NCBI GenBank assembly: GCA_022508865.1 | Contig: JAFLUK010000065.1 | Span: 1-8,394, forward strand | Direction of reading: 5' to 3' | Source: Oscillospiraceae bacterium | GTDB lineage: Bacteria > Bacillota > Clostridia > Oscillospirales > Acutalibacteraceae | DNA length: 8,394 nucleotides | Part shown: positions 1-4,716 of the stretch, one piece after another | How the letters are laid out: every line of letters begins with the position of its first letter | How positions within the stretch are numbered: position 1 is the first letter of the stretch | Translations under genes and position numbers: made by a program | The notes under the pieces: generated by a model | Database searches by the model: none | Told to the model about the DNA's origin: nothing | Seen by the model: the letters and a program-made list of their open reading frames with translations, nothing else

Positions 1-56
1 CCGCTATAATTTACATTGCCGTTCCATCTGCTTACATCTATTCCTTTATTGCTCAA
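1..56 (-). CDS. GH25 lysozyme (endolysin), N-terminal fragment cut by window edge
   Basis: Only 18 codons are visible. From a TTG start at 56-54 they read (M)SNKGIDVSRWNGNVNYS. The GIDVSxWxGxVxY pattern is the typical N-terminus of glycoside hydrolase family 25 muramidases, whose first catalytic Asp lies in the GIDVS strand; these enzymes cleave the MurNAc-GlcNAc bond of peptidoglycan. An AAGGGGG ribosome binding site (72-66) lies 9 nt before the TTG, inside the end of the holin gene, so the two genes overlap by 11 nt. An in-frame ATG at 80-78 is an alternative start but has no visible binding site. Its place directly after a holin and an XhlA-like gene makes it the endolysin of a lysis cassette. 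The catalytic core, any cell-wall-binding domain and the stop codon lie outside the window, so intactness cannot be judged. Confidence 0.8.
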   Translation of the reverse strand, partial: MSNKGIDVSRWNGNVNYS

Positions 57-291
57 ATTCCATATCCCCCTTATTTTCATTTCTATTTTTACTTTCAATT
101 TCAACCTCAGGCAAGCCCGAGAAAGAAGTGAGTATTGATAAAACACCTGCCAGCGCCGATGTTGACAATACCATAAGCCAGTTAACATCTGAAATCATTG
201 CAGAAACACCAATGGCAGAAATTGCCGACTGCGCCACTGTTCGCACAGCCCTTACCGCTGCATATTTAAACCAGATTTTATTAATTTTCAT
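46..291 (-). CDS. r1t-like phage holin
   Basis: An 81-residue small membrane protein. After a short basic start (MKINKIWFK) come two hydrophobic segments, about residues 13-33 and 37-58, separated by a short DVNW turn, then a charged hydrophilic tail (about 61-81). The pattern RAVRTVAQSAISAIGVSA...VNWLMVLSTSALAGVLSILTS matches what I know of the lactococcal phage r1t holin family (ERAxxTFAQ...VDW...LSxxxLAGxxSxLTS). Such holins make lesions in the cytoplasmic membrane that let the endolysin reach peptidoglycan. The ATG start is supported by a GGGAGGTG ribosome binding site just upstream, and the 3' end overlaps the start of the GH25 endolysin. The length is normal for the family and nothing looks broken. 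Assignment rests on sequence pattern plus gene neighbours. Confidence 0.85.
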   Translation of the reverse strand: MKINKIWFKYAAVRAVRTVAQSAISAIGVSAMISDVNWLMVLSTSALAGVLSILTSFSGLPEVEIESKNRNENKGDMEFEQ

Positions 292-324
292 ATTTACACC
301 TCCCGTTTTTTTAAAAAATCTATA

Positions 325-576
325 CTAATTCTGCTTTGCATAACTGTTCTCCAAATCAAATATTCTGTGATTTGCAACCTTAATTTCTTCGTTAATGACA
401 GAAATGTTTTTTTCCGCCTCGTACATACGCTCAACCACACGGTTGTGCTTGTCAACCTTTTTTTCAAGCTGTTCAATGCGGTACACCATCAGTCTGGAAG
501 AAACAAGTATTCCACCCACAGTTCCAATGGCAGAGCCTGCCAAGGTTATAATGGCAACTAAAACCTCCGTATTCAC
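325..576 (-). CDS. Membrane-anchored coiled-coil lysis protein (XhlA/BhlA-like)
   Basis: An 83-residue protein with an N-terminal membrane segment (about 4-27, AIITLAGSAIGTVGGILV) followed by a heptad-rich helix (about 28-75, including YRIEQLEKKVDKHNRVVER and a later IKVANHRIFDLE). This one-TM-plus-coiled-coil layout, with the YRIEQLEKKVDKHN signature, is common in small proteins just upstream of holin and endolysin genes in Firmicutes phages, and resembles XhlA/BhlA-type holin partners. I chose GTG at 576-574 rather than the ATG at 594-592: a perfect AGGAGG (588-583) sits 6 nt before the GTG, whereas the ATG has no binding site and would place AGGAGG inside the reading frame. It is first in the cassette, with 33 nt to the holin start, and has its own promoter upstream. 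The exact biochemical role of the family is not settled. Confidence 0.75.
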   Translation of the reverse strand: MNTEVLVAIITLAGSAIGTVGGILVSSRLMVYRIEQLEKKVDKHNRVVERMYEAEKNISVINEEIKVANHRIFDLENSYAKQN

Positions 577-670
577 TAACTTCCTCCTGTTCATTATTTA
601 TGCCTGATAAAGCACCTACCCACTGATATTTTATTCCCCATAGAGGCAGGCTGTGTCAGGTCTATATATA

Positions 671-699
671 ATTGTAGAGAGTTACAGTTGCTTTAACAA
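671..699 (-). promoter_or_regulatory. Sigma-A-type promoter of the lysis cassette
   Basis: On the minus strand, -35 TTGTTA (699-694) and -10 TACAAT (676-671) are separated by exactly 17 nt. Predicted transcription start is near 664, giving a leader of roughly 90 nt before the GTG at 576. The leader can pair GCCTG (650-646) with CAGGC (606-602). The spacing and matches (4/6 and 5/6) are good, but this is a prediction. Confidence 0.55.
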
Positions 700-713
700 T
701 GCAATTATTGCAT
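699..713. repeat. 15-bp perfect palindrome next to the lysis promoter
   Basis: ATGCAAT-T-ATTGCAT: seven-base arms around a single central T (706). It directly abuts the -35 element (699-694) on its upstream side, a place where an activator or repressor dimer could bind. No family can be named from the site alone. Confidence 0.5.
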
Positions 714-740
714 AATGGCAGATTTTTTAAATTTTTTTGC

Positions 741-775
741 AAAAAAGAAGGCCGTTCCTTGTACCGGAAACAGCC
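741..775 (-). terminator. Rho-independent terminator, third of three
   Basis: Arms 775-766 (GGCTGTTTCC) and 758-750 (GGAACGGCC) pair over 9 bp with one bulged T and one G-U pair around a 7-nt loop, followed on the minus strand by TTCTTTTTTG. It lies between the other two terminators and the lysis-cassette promoter. Confidence 0.7.
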
Positions 776-821
776 TGCGGTAATTATTTTCATTTCATAT
801 TATAGACCTCTTCCTGCACGA

Positions 822-850
822 CAAAAAGCTCCCTGATTAATGCAGGGAGC
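822..850 (-). terminator. Rho-independent terminator, second of three
   Basis: Perfect 8-bp stem GCTCCCTG (850-843) with CAGGGAGC (835-828), 7-nt loop, followed on the minus strand by TTTTTG. It backs up the terminator directly after the msmX-like gene. Confidence 0.85.
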
Positions 851-879
851 AAAATGCAGAAATAACTTTTCAGACAGAC

Positions 880-907
880 AAAACCCCCTGCGTAATAACG
901 CAGGGGG
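880..907 (-). terminator. Rho-independent terminator of the msmX-like gene
   Basis: Perfect 9-bp GC-rich stem CCCCCTGCG (907-899) with CGCAGGGGG (892-884), 6-nt loop, followed on the minus strand by TTTTG. It starts 17 nt after the stop codon of the ABC ATPase. Confidence 0.88.
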
Positions 908-924
908 ACATGATAAGCAAAATA

Positions 925-2037
925 TTAGTTTGTGATTGTCTGTTCTGTTTCAGGGTCAAAGAGGTGAATCTTTTCTGTTTCGAAAGCAACCTTAATCTTA
1001 TCGCCGGGCTGTGCCTTTGATGTAGGCTCAACTCTTGCGATGATTGGCATACCCTCAACATTAACATACAGATAGATTTCTGCACCCATAAGCTCTGTAA
1101 CGTCAACATTAACATCAATTGTGCTGTCTGTGTACTTTGCAAGGAGTTCAGGCTCGTCGTGAACGTGTTCAGGACGGATACCCATTCTGACAGCCTTGCC
1201 AATGTATTTGTCAAGTCTGCCGTCTGCATTCTTGGAAGCAGGAAGCTTAACGCTGTAGCCTGCAAATTCAACACAAATGTCGCTGCCCTTCTTTACAAGT
1301 GTAGCGTCAATAAAGTTCATCTGTGGTGAACCGATGAAGCCTGCAACAAATTCGTTACAAGGCATATCATACAGATGCTGTGGAGTATCAACCTGCTGAA
1401 TGAAGCCGTCCTTCATAACAACAATTCTTGTACCCATTGTCATAGCCTCTGTCTGGTCATGAGTAACGTAAATAAATGTTGTGCCGAGTCTCTGATAGAG
1501 TTTGGAAATCTCTGTACGCATCTGTGCACGAAGCTTTGCATCAAGGTTTGAAAGCGGTTCGTCAAGAAGGAATACCTTTGGGTCACGAACAATTGCACGA
1601 CCAAGAGCAACACGCTGTCTCTGACCGCCGGAGAGAGCCTTTGGCTTTCTGTCAAGATACTGCTCGATACCGAGAATTCTTGCAGCTTCCTGAACTCTTT
1701 CCTTAATCTCTGCCTTTGGAGTTTTTCTCAGCTTAAGACCAAATGCCATATTATCATAAACTGTCATATGCGGATACAGAGCATAGTTCTGGAAAACCAT
1801 TGCAATATCTCTATCCTTTGGTGCTACGTCATTGGCCAGCATATCACCGATGTAAAGCTCACCCTTACTGATATCCTCAAGGCCGGCAATCATACGAAGT
1901 GTTGTAGATTTACCGCAGCCTGATGGTCCAACAAGGATAATAAATTCCTTGTCTTCAATCTCAAGGTTGAAGTCTGTTACAGCAGTAACTCCGCCGTCAT
2001 AGATTTTGTAAATATGTCTTAATGATACATTTGCCAT
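925..2037 (-). CDS. msmX: MsmX/UgpC-type sugar ABC importer ATPase
   Basis: A 370-residue ATPase that energises CUT1-type carbohydrate ABC importers at the inner face of the membrane. All motifs are present: Walker A GPSGCGKST (37-45), Q-loop Q83, signature LSGGQRQR (135-142), Walker B VFLLDEP (155-161, catalytic E160), D-loop SNLD, and switch H193. A C-terminal TOBE/OB-fold regulatory part follows (about 240-370). Length and the opening (MANVSLRHIYKIY) fit the MsmX/MsmK/UgpC/MalK group. No permease or binding-protein genes are near, as for stand-alone MsmX ATPases that serve several importers; that multi-importer role is inferred from family and context. The ATG is preceded by AAGGAGGT (2055-2048) at 10 nt. 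The gene is bounded by its own promoter region and by tandem terminators, so it is probably monocistronic. Confidence 0.93.
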   Translation of the reverse strand: MANVSLRHIYKIYDGGVTAVTDFNLEIEDKEFIILVGPSGCGKSTTLRMIAGLEDISKGELYIGDMLANDVAPKDRDIAMVFQNYALYPHMTVYDNMAFGLKLRKTPKAEIKERVQEAARILGIEQYLDRKPKALSGGQRQRVALGRAIVRDPKVFLLDEPLSNLDAKLRAQMRTEISKLYQRLGTTFIYVTHDQTEAMTMGTRIVVMKDGFIQQVDTPQHLYDMPCNEFVAGFIGSPQMNFIDATLVKKGSDICVEFAGYSVKLPASKNADGRLDKYIGKAVRMGIRPEHVHDEPELLAKYTDSTIDVNVDVTELMGAEIYLYVNVEGMPIIARVEPTSKAQPGDKIKVAFETEKIHLFDPETEQTITN

Positions 2038-2058
2038 ACTAACTATAACCTCCTTGTA

Positions 2059-2098
2059 TATAAAGCAGGATTTATTGTTCCCCTACCCTGCTACTATA
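2059..2098 (-). promoter_or_regulatory. Hairpin in the msmX leader, just before the ribosome binding site
   Basis: In the minus-strand transcript AGCAGG (2092-2087) pairs with CCTGCT (2069-2064), and five further pairs extend the stem outward past a bulged base (2098-2094 with 2063-2059). It ends 3 nt before the AAGGAGGT site, so it could influence mRNA stability or translation. The function is unknown. Confidence 0.4.
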
Positions 2099-2115
2099 GT
2101 TGTATACCGTAAATT

Positions 2116-2144
2116 AGTATAGCACTTTTTCCAGCGTTTTACTA
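2116..2144 (-). promoter_or_regulatory. Extended -10 promoter of msmX
   Basis: On the minus strand, TGC-TATACT (2124-2116) forms an extended -10 element matching the consensus at 5 of 6 bases. At 17 nt upstream the -35 region (2144-2139, TAGTAA) is poor, which extended -10 promoters tolerate. Predicted start is near 2109, giving a leader of about 70 nt. Confidence 0.5.
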
Positions 2145-2160
2145 CCCATATAATAACTAA

Positions 2161-2189
2161 ACTTTTAGCCTACTTTTTAGGCAAAAAGT
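2161..2189. repeat. 29-bp dyad between rsuA and msmX
   Basis: Arms 2161-2172 (ACTTTTAGCCTA) and 2178-2189 (TAGGCAAAAAGT) are complementary at 11 of 12 positions around a 5-nt loop. It has no proper T-tract on either strand, so it is either a weak terminator after rsuA or a protein-binding site upstream of the msmX promoter. Confidence 0.45.
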
Positions 2190-2194
2190 CACAT

Positions 2195-2222
2195 ACATAA
2201 AAAATTTACAAAATTTTTATGT
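2195..2222. repeat. AT-only dyad after the rsuA stop codon
   Basis: Arms 2195-2207 and 2210-2222 are complementary at 12 of 13 positions, with almost no GC. It begins 5 nt after the end of rsuA on the minus strand. It may contribute to transcript ending, but a stem this AT-rich is not a convincing terminator alone. Confidence 0.3.
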
Positions 2223-2227
2223 AATAT

Positions 2228-2932
2228 TCACAAAAAAACTGCCTCTATTTCAGCCTCGGACATAGGGCGGCAGTTGCCTTCTGCCAATTCCTTTGGCAAA
2301 ACGAAGCTTCCAATTTGCAGTCTTTTTAAATTTTTCACTGTTAAACCTTGGGTTAAAAACATCTTTTTCACCTGATGATATTTACCCTCTCTGATAATTA
2401 CCTGTGCAATATTTTTTGTTTTTTTGTCGGGAATAAGTGTTGCCGAAAGGCACAGTGTGCCGTCATAGAATTCTATGCCGTTCTTAAATGCCTCCACCAT
2501 ACTTTCCGTAACCTCTCCGTCAAGCTCTGCAAGGTAACGCTTGTCCACGTGTTTTTTTGGGGACAACATTCTGTGGGCAAAGTCGCCGTCGTCGGTAATA
2601 ATCATAAGTCCTGTGGTGTCCTTGTCAAGTCTGCCTGCAGGGAAAAGGTTTTTCCTTTTCCACTCTTCGGGCACCAAATCAATCACTGTCTTTTCCTTTT
2701 TGTCCTCACTTGCAGAAATATATCCCTTTGGCTTATTCATAACAATATAAATGTGCTCTGTGTATGTTATCTCTTTGCCCTTTACCGCAACCTTATTTTC
2801 TTCGAGATTTACCTTTTTGTCCGGTTTTTTTGCCGGTTCTCCGTCAATGGTAACTTGTCCCGATTTTATAAGCTTTTGCACTTCTTTTCTTGTGCCGAAA
2901 TTCTGTGATGCAAGAAATTTGTCAAGTCTCAT
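2228..2932 (-). CDS. rsuA: RsuA-type 16S rRNA pseudouridine synthase
   Basis: A 234-residue enzyme isomerising a uridine in ribosomal RNA to pseudouridine. An S4 RNA-binding domain spans about residues 1-60 (MRLDKFLASQNFGTRKEVQKLI). The catalytic motif GRLDKDTTGL covers 100-109 with the nucleophile D103. The EGKYHQVKKM motif (182-191) and LKRLQIG (202-208) complete the RsuA/RluB/E/F pattern. The TTGL form of the catalytic motif and the following SPKKHVDKRYL stretch look more like RsuA (E. coli target Psi516 of 16S rRNA) than RluB, whose motif usually reads ETEGL; the site is inferred, not shown. Length is close to E. coli RsuA. The start is supported by an AAGGA sequence in the 17-nt gap after the DUF4830 gene, with which it is probably co-transcribed. 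Confidence 0.88.
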   Translation of the reverse strand: MRLDKFLASQNFGTRKEVQKLIKSGQVTIDGEPAKKPDKKVNLEENKVAVKGKEITYTEHIYIVMNKPKGYISASEDKKEKTVIDLVPEEWKRKNLFPAGRLDKDTTGLMIITDDGDFAHRMLSPKKHVDKRYLAELDGEVTESMVEAFKNGIEFYDGTLCLSATLIPDKKTKNIAQVIIREGKYHQVKKMFLTQGLTVKNLKRLQIGSFVLPKELAEGNCRPMSEAEIEAVFL

Positions 2933-2949
2933 AAATTTATGTTTCCTTA

Positions 2950-3417
2950 CTATGTTATTCCGTCTGCAAGGGACTTAAAATCATCTCCGTAAACATTGGT
3001 ACACTTATGACCCCCTACAACTCTGTTGCCGTACACCAGCACCGACACAAAGAGATTGTCCTTTGTACTGTACACAAACCTCTTTACTGTTTTCCCCCTG
3101 TACGGGTCAAGGTCAAGTCCGATTTTCTTTTGAATAGTGTTGTACTTCTCATATGTAGCGTTAAATGTTTCGGGGATTTTCACCTTGTCAATGGTAACCT
3201 GCTCGCCGTTAAGGTTAAAGGCAGAGAGGAACTCCTCTTTTTCTCTGTCTGTTGCAAATTTCAGAGAATACTCCCCTATCCCCTTACAACTTGCCGTTGA
3301 TTTACTGCTGTCTGTGATTACATAGATAATACCAACAATCAGCAGCAGGGCGAATACCCCCAGAATTATTGTTCTTTTTGGTCTTTTTATTCCTGTTTTC
3401 AGTGTTACTACAAACAT
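2950..3417 (-). CDS. DUF4830-family single-pass membrane protein
   Basis: A 155-residue protein with a basic cytoplasmic start (KTGIKRPKR), one hydrophobic segment (about 17-36, IILGVFALLLIVGIIYVI) and an extracytoplasmic domain of about 115 residues. The domain carries a pattern I recognise from DUF4830 proteins of Clostridia: VxIPExFNxxYExYNxxQKxxGxDLxxYxGKxVKRFVY, then a LVYxNRVVGG stretch near the C-terminus. No biochemical function is established to my knowledge. No lipobox is seen at the membrane segment, so it is anchored by an uncleaved helix. The ATG follows a GAAAGGA ribosome binding site. It lies 65 nt after the HAD gene and 17 nt before rsuA, and a near-perfect 22-bp palindrome sits just upstream, so it may have its own control. 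Confidence 0.75.
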   Translation of the reverse strand: MFVVTLKTGIKRPKRTIILGVFALLLIVGIIYVITDSSKSTASCKGIGEYSLKFATDREKEEFLSAFNLNGEQVTIDKVKIPETFNATYEKYNTIQKKIGLDLDPYRGKTVKRFVYSTKDNLFVSVLVYGNRVVGGHKCTNVYGDDFKSLADGIT

Positions 3418-3438
3418 TTTATCAGTCCTTTCTCTTAT

Positions 3439-3460
3439 ACTTTATACATATGCATAAAGT
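3439..3460. repeat. 22-bp near-perfect palindrome upstream of the DUF4830 gene
   Basis: ACTTTATACATATGCATAAAGT-type dyad: 20 of 22 positions are self-complementary, the only break being the A/C pair at 3446 and 3453. It lies 21 nt upstream of the ATG at 3417 and overlaps a weak -10-like TATAAA on the minus strand. It could be an operator; the stem is too AT-rich and lacks a T-tract for a terminator. Confidence 0.45.
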
Positions 3461-3482
3461 TTTGATAAAATGCTTGTTTACG

Positions 3483-4151
3483 TTAAATCAGAAATTTTGG
3501 CAAATCACGGGGTGTTTCCGCAAAGACTGTTGCACCCTCTTTTTCCATTGAGTCCCTGTCGCCGTAGCCGTAGAGAGCTCCTACAAAATCAACCTTGCAA
3601 AGCATTGCTCCCCTTGCGTCGAAATAGGTATCTCCCACCATGACAACCTTGTCAGAACTACTGCCGCCCAGCTTTCTTATTGCATAGGGGATAATATCCT
3701 TTTTGTCCTTTCGGCTTCCGTCAAGCAGAGAGCCGCACACACAGTCAATATACTGTGAAAGTCCCAAATACTCCCCAATTTCCTCTGCGAATTTTTCGTA
3801 CTTTGATGTAGCCACGGCAATTTTTGCCCCTGCTTCTCTGATTTTTGACAAAACATCTTTTATGCCATCATAGGGTTTGTTCATAAACTTACCCTTTGTG
3901 TCGTAAATCTGACGATAAACCTCCACAGCCTCTGCCGCCTTTTCACCAATCAAGCCGCAGTGATTAATAAAGGTATCCAGAAGGGGAGGCCCGATATAAA
4001 GCTTGTAGTTGCTTGTGTCAAAGGCTTTACATCCTGTTATTTCAATAGTTTTTTCCAAACTGTAGCGGATACCCTCTGCGCTTTCAGAGATTGTTCCGTC
4101 TAAATCGAATAATACTATGTTATACTTACTGTTCTTAATCAAGCTTGTCAT
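3483..4151 (-). CDS. HAD-superfamily phosphatase, Gph/PpaX-like
   Basis: A 222-residue haloacid-dehalogenase-type hydrolase, expected in the cytoplasm. Motif I FDLDGT (15-20) supplies nucleophile D16 and acid/base D18. An alpha-helical cap follows (about 22-95). Motif II is VATS (113-116), motif III a lysine in RKDKKD (147-152), and motif IV GDTYFD (173-178) with D174 and D178 for magnesium. The late GALYGYG stretch is typical of the phosphoglycolate phosphatase/PpaX-like branch. The substrate (phosphoglycolate, a nucleotide or a sugar phosphate) cannot be read from the sequence. The ATG overlaps the end of the thioesterase gene by 17 nt, so the two are probably translationally coupled. Its own ribosome binding site is weak, which fits coupling. 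Confidence 0.88.
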   Translation of the reverse strand: MTSLIKNSKYNIVLFDLDGTISESAEGIRYSLEKTIEITGCKAFDTSNYKLYIGPPLLDTFINHCGLIGEKAAEAVEVYRQIYDTKGKFMNKPYDGIKDVLSKIREAGAKIAVATSKYEKFAEEIGEYLGLSQYIDCVCGSLLDGSRKDKKDIIPYAIRKLGGSSSDKVVMVGDTYFDARGAMLCKVDFVGALYGYGDRDSMEKEGATVFAETPRDLPKFLI

Positions 4152-4509
4152 CTGCCTTTGCCTGAAATTTCTCGCTGTTTACCGCTACTCTGTTGTGTTT
4201 ACCTCGGGCAATTACCCCTATATTGTCGCTTGCGGTAACCTCAAACTCAAAAAATCTGCCGTCATTCCTCACAAGGGTACTTTCCACAAAAATTTCTCCC
4301 CCAAAGGGTGTGGGGCTGATATGTTCAATCTCTATTTTTGTACCCACAGTGGTCAGACCCTCATCAAGAACAGTATCTGCAAGGAGCGAAGAGGCTTCTT
4401 CCATTATGGCAACTACTACAGGGGTGGCAAGCACTCTCAGACTGCCCGACTTTACATTGACAGCCAGCATATTTTCTTCTACTTTTCTTGTAATAGTATA
4501 TGTTTTCAT
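4135..4509 (-). CDS. FlK-like hotdog-fold acyl-CoA thioesterase
   Basis: A 124-residue single-domain hotdog protein. The pattern SGSLRVLATPVVVAIMEEAS...TTVGTKIEIEHISPTPFG is that of the thioesterase family typified by the fluoroacetyl-CoA thioesterase FlK. From memory the FlK catalytic residues are T42, E50 and H76; here T29, E37 and H63 keep exactly the same spacing (8 and 26 residues), so it is probably an active thioester hydrolase. Fluoroacetyl-CoA is an unlikely substrate in this organism; many Firmicutes homologues have unknown substrates. The ATG has GGGGA (4521-4517) at 7 nt. It is the first gene of the minus-strand run and overlaps the HAD gene. No strong promoter is visible; a TATACA in the AT-rich stretch upstream is a weak candidate. 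Confidence 0.85.
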   Translation of the reverse strand: MKTYTITRKVEENMLAVNVKSGSLRVLATPVVVAIMEEASSLLADTVLDEGLTTVGTKIEIEHISPTPFGGEIFVESTLVRNDGRFFEFEVTASDNIGVIARGKHNRVAVNSEKFQAKADDKLD

Positions 4510-4527
4510 TTATCTTTCCCCAAGTCA

Positions 4528-4556
4528 TTGTATAAAATAATTAATTATGTTCTAAT
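4528..4556 (+). promoter_or_regulatory. Candidate plus-strand promoter in the divergent intergenic region
   Basis: TTGTAT (4528-4533) and TCTAAT (4551-4556) are 17 nt apart. Predicted start is near 4563, about 100 nt before the terminator at 4635-4665. The -35 matches at only 3 of 6 positions and the surroundings are very AT-rich, so chance is possible. Confidence 0.35.
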
Positions 4557-4562
4557 ATTACA

Positions 4563-4669
4563 ATAACATAAAATTTTAGTCAAGGAGAGTAAATAATAGA
4601 ATTAGGTATTGTTATTTACTAATCTGACCGGAAACAGCACTGATTAAAATCTGTGCTGATTTTTGTTTT
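4563..4669 (+). ncRNA. Candidate small RNA ending at a terminator
   Basis: A short stretch bounded by a promoter-like sequence and a rho-independent terminator, with no credible reading frame: AAGGAGAG (4582-4589) is followed by stop codons and no start at suitable distance. It contains a perfect 9-bp inverted repeat, AGTAAATAA (4588-4596) and TTATTTACT (4612-4620), around 15 nt. It may be a small RNA or the first part of the leader of the surface-protein gene. I do not recognise the family. Confidence 0.35.
4635..4669 (+). terminator. Rho-independent terminator in the divergent intergenic region
   Basis: CAGCAC (4635-4640) pairs with GTGCTG (4653-4658), with further pairs inside after one T-T mismatch, followed by ATTTTTGTTTTG. 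It points along the plus strand although no plus-strand gene precedes it, which implies a short untranslated transcript upstream. Confidence 0.65.
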
Positions 4670-4682
4670 GATATTTTTACTC

Positions 4683-4711
4683 TTGTAAAGTTTCATTTAA
4701 TGTGATATTAT
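4683..4711 (+). promoter_or_regulatory. Extended -10 promoter of the structured leader and bspA-like gene
   Basis: -35 TTGTAA (4683-4688), 17-nt spacer, and -10 TATTAT (4706-4711) preceded by the extended element TGA (4703-4705). Predicted start is about 4718, which is the base of the long stem-loop at 4717. The agreement of promoter and RNA structure supports both. Confidence 0.65.
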
Positions 4712-4716
4712 TGAGT

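Noticed and set aside
870..1274. 134-codon minus-strand frame within msmX
   Set aside because: It overlaps the conserved TOBE part of the ATPase in another frame and has no family resemblance.
2125..2145. cre-like sequence (AAAACGCTGG on the minus strand) upstream of msmX
   Set aside because: Only about 10 of 14 consensus positions fit and the outer TG/CA bases are missing, so catabolite control is not supported.
2375..2908. 177-codon plus-strand frame opposite rsuA
   Set aside because: Antisense shadow of a well-conserved enzyme; composition (Cys, Phe and Leu rich) and lack of a ribosome binding site argue against a gene.
4117..4566. 149-codon plus-strand frame opposite the thioesterase
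   Set aside because: Antisense to a gene with conserved catalytic residues; no start signal and no recognisable domain.
763..4638. Shared 12-mer ACCGGAAACAGC at 763-774 and 4627-4638
   Set aside because: Both copies lie at terminators, but a few chance 12-base matches are expected in 8.4 kb, so it does not show common origin.
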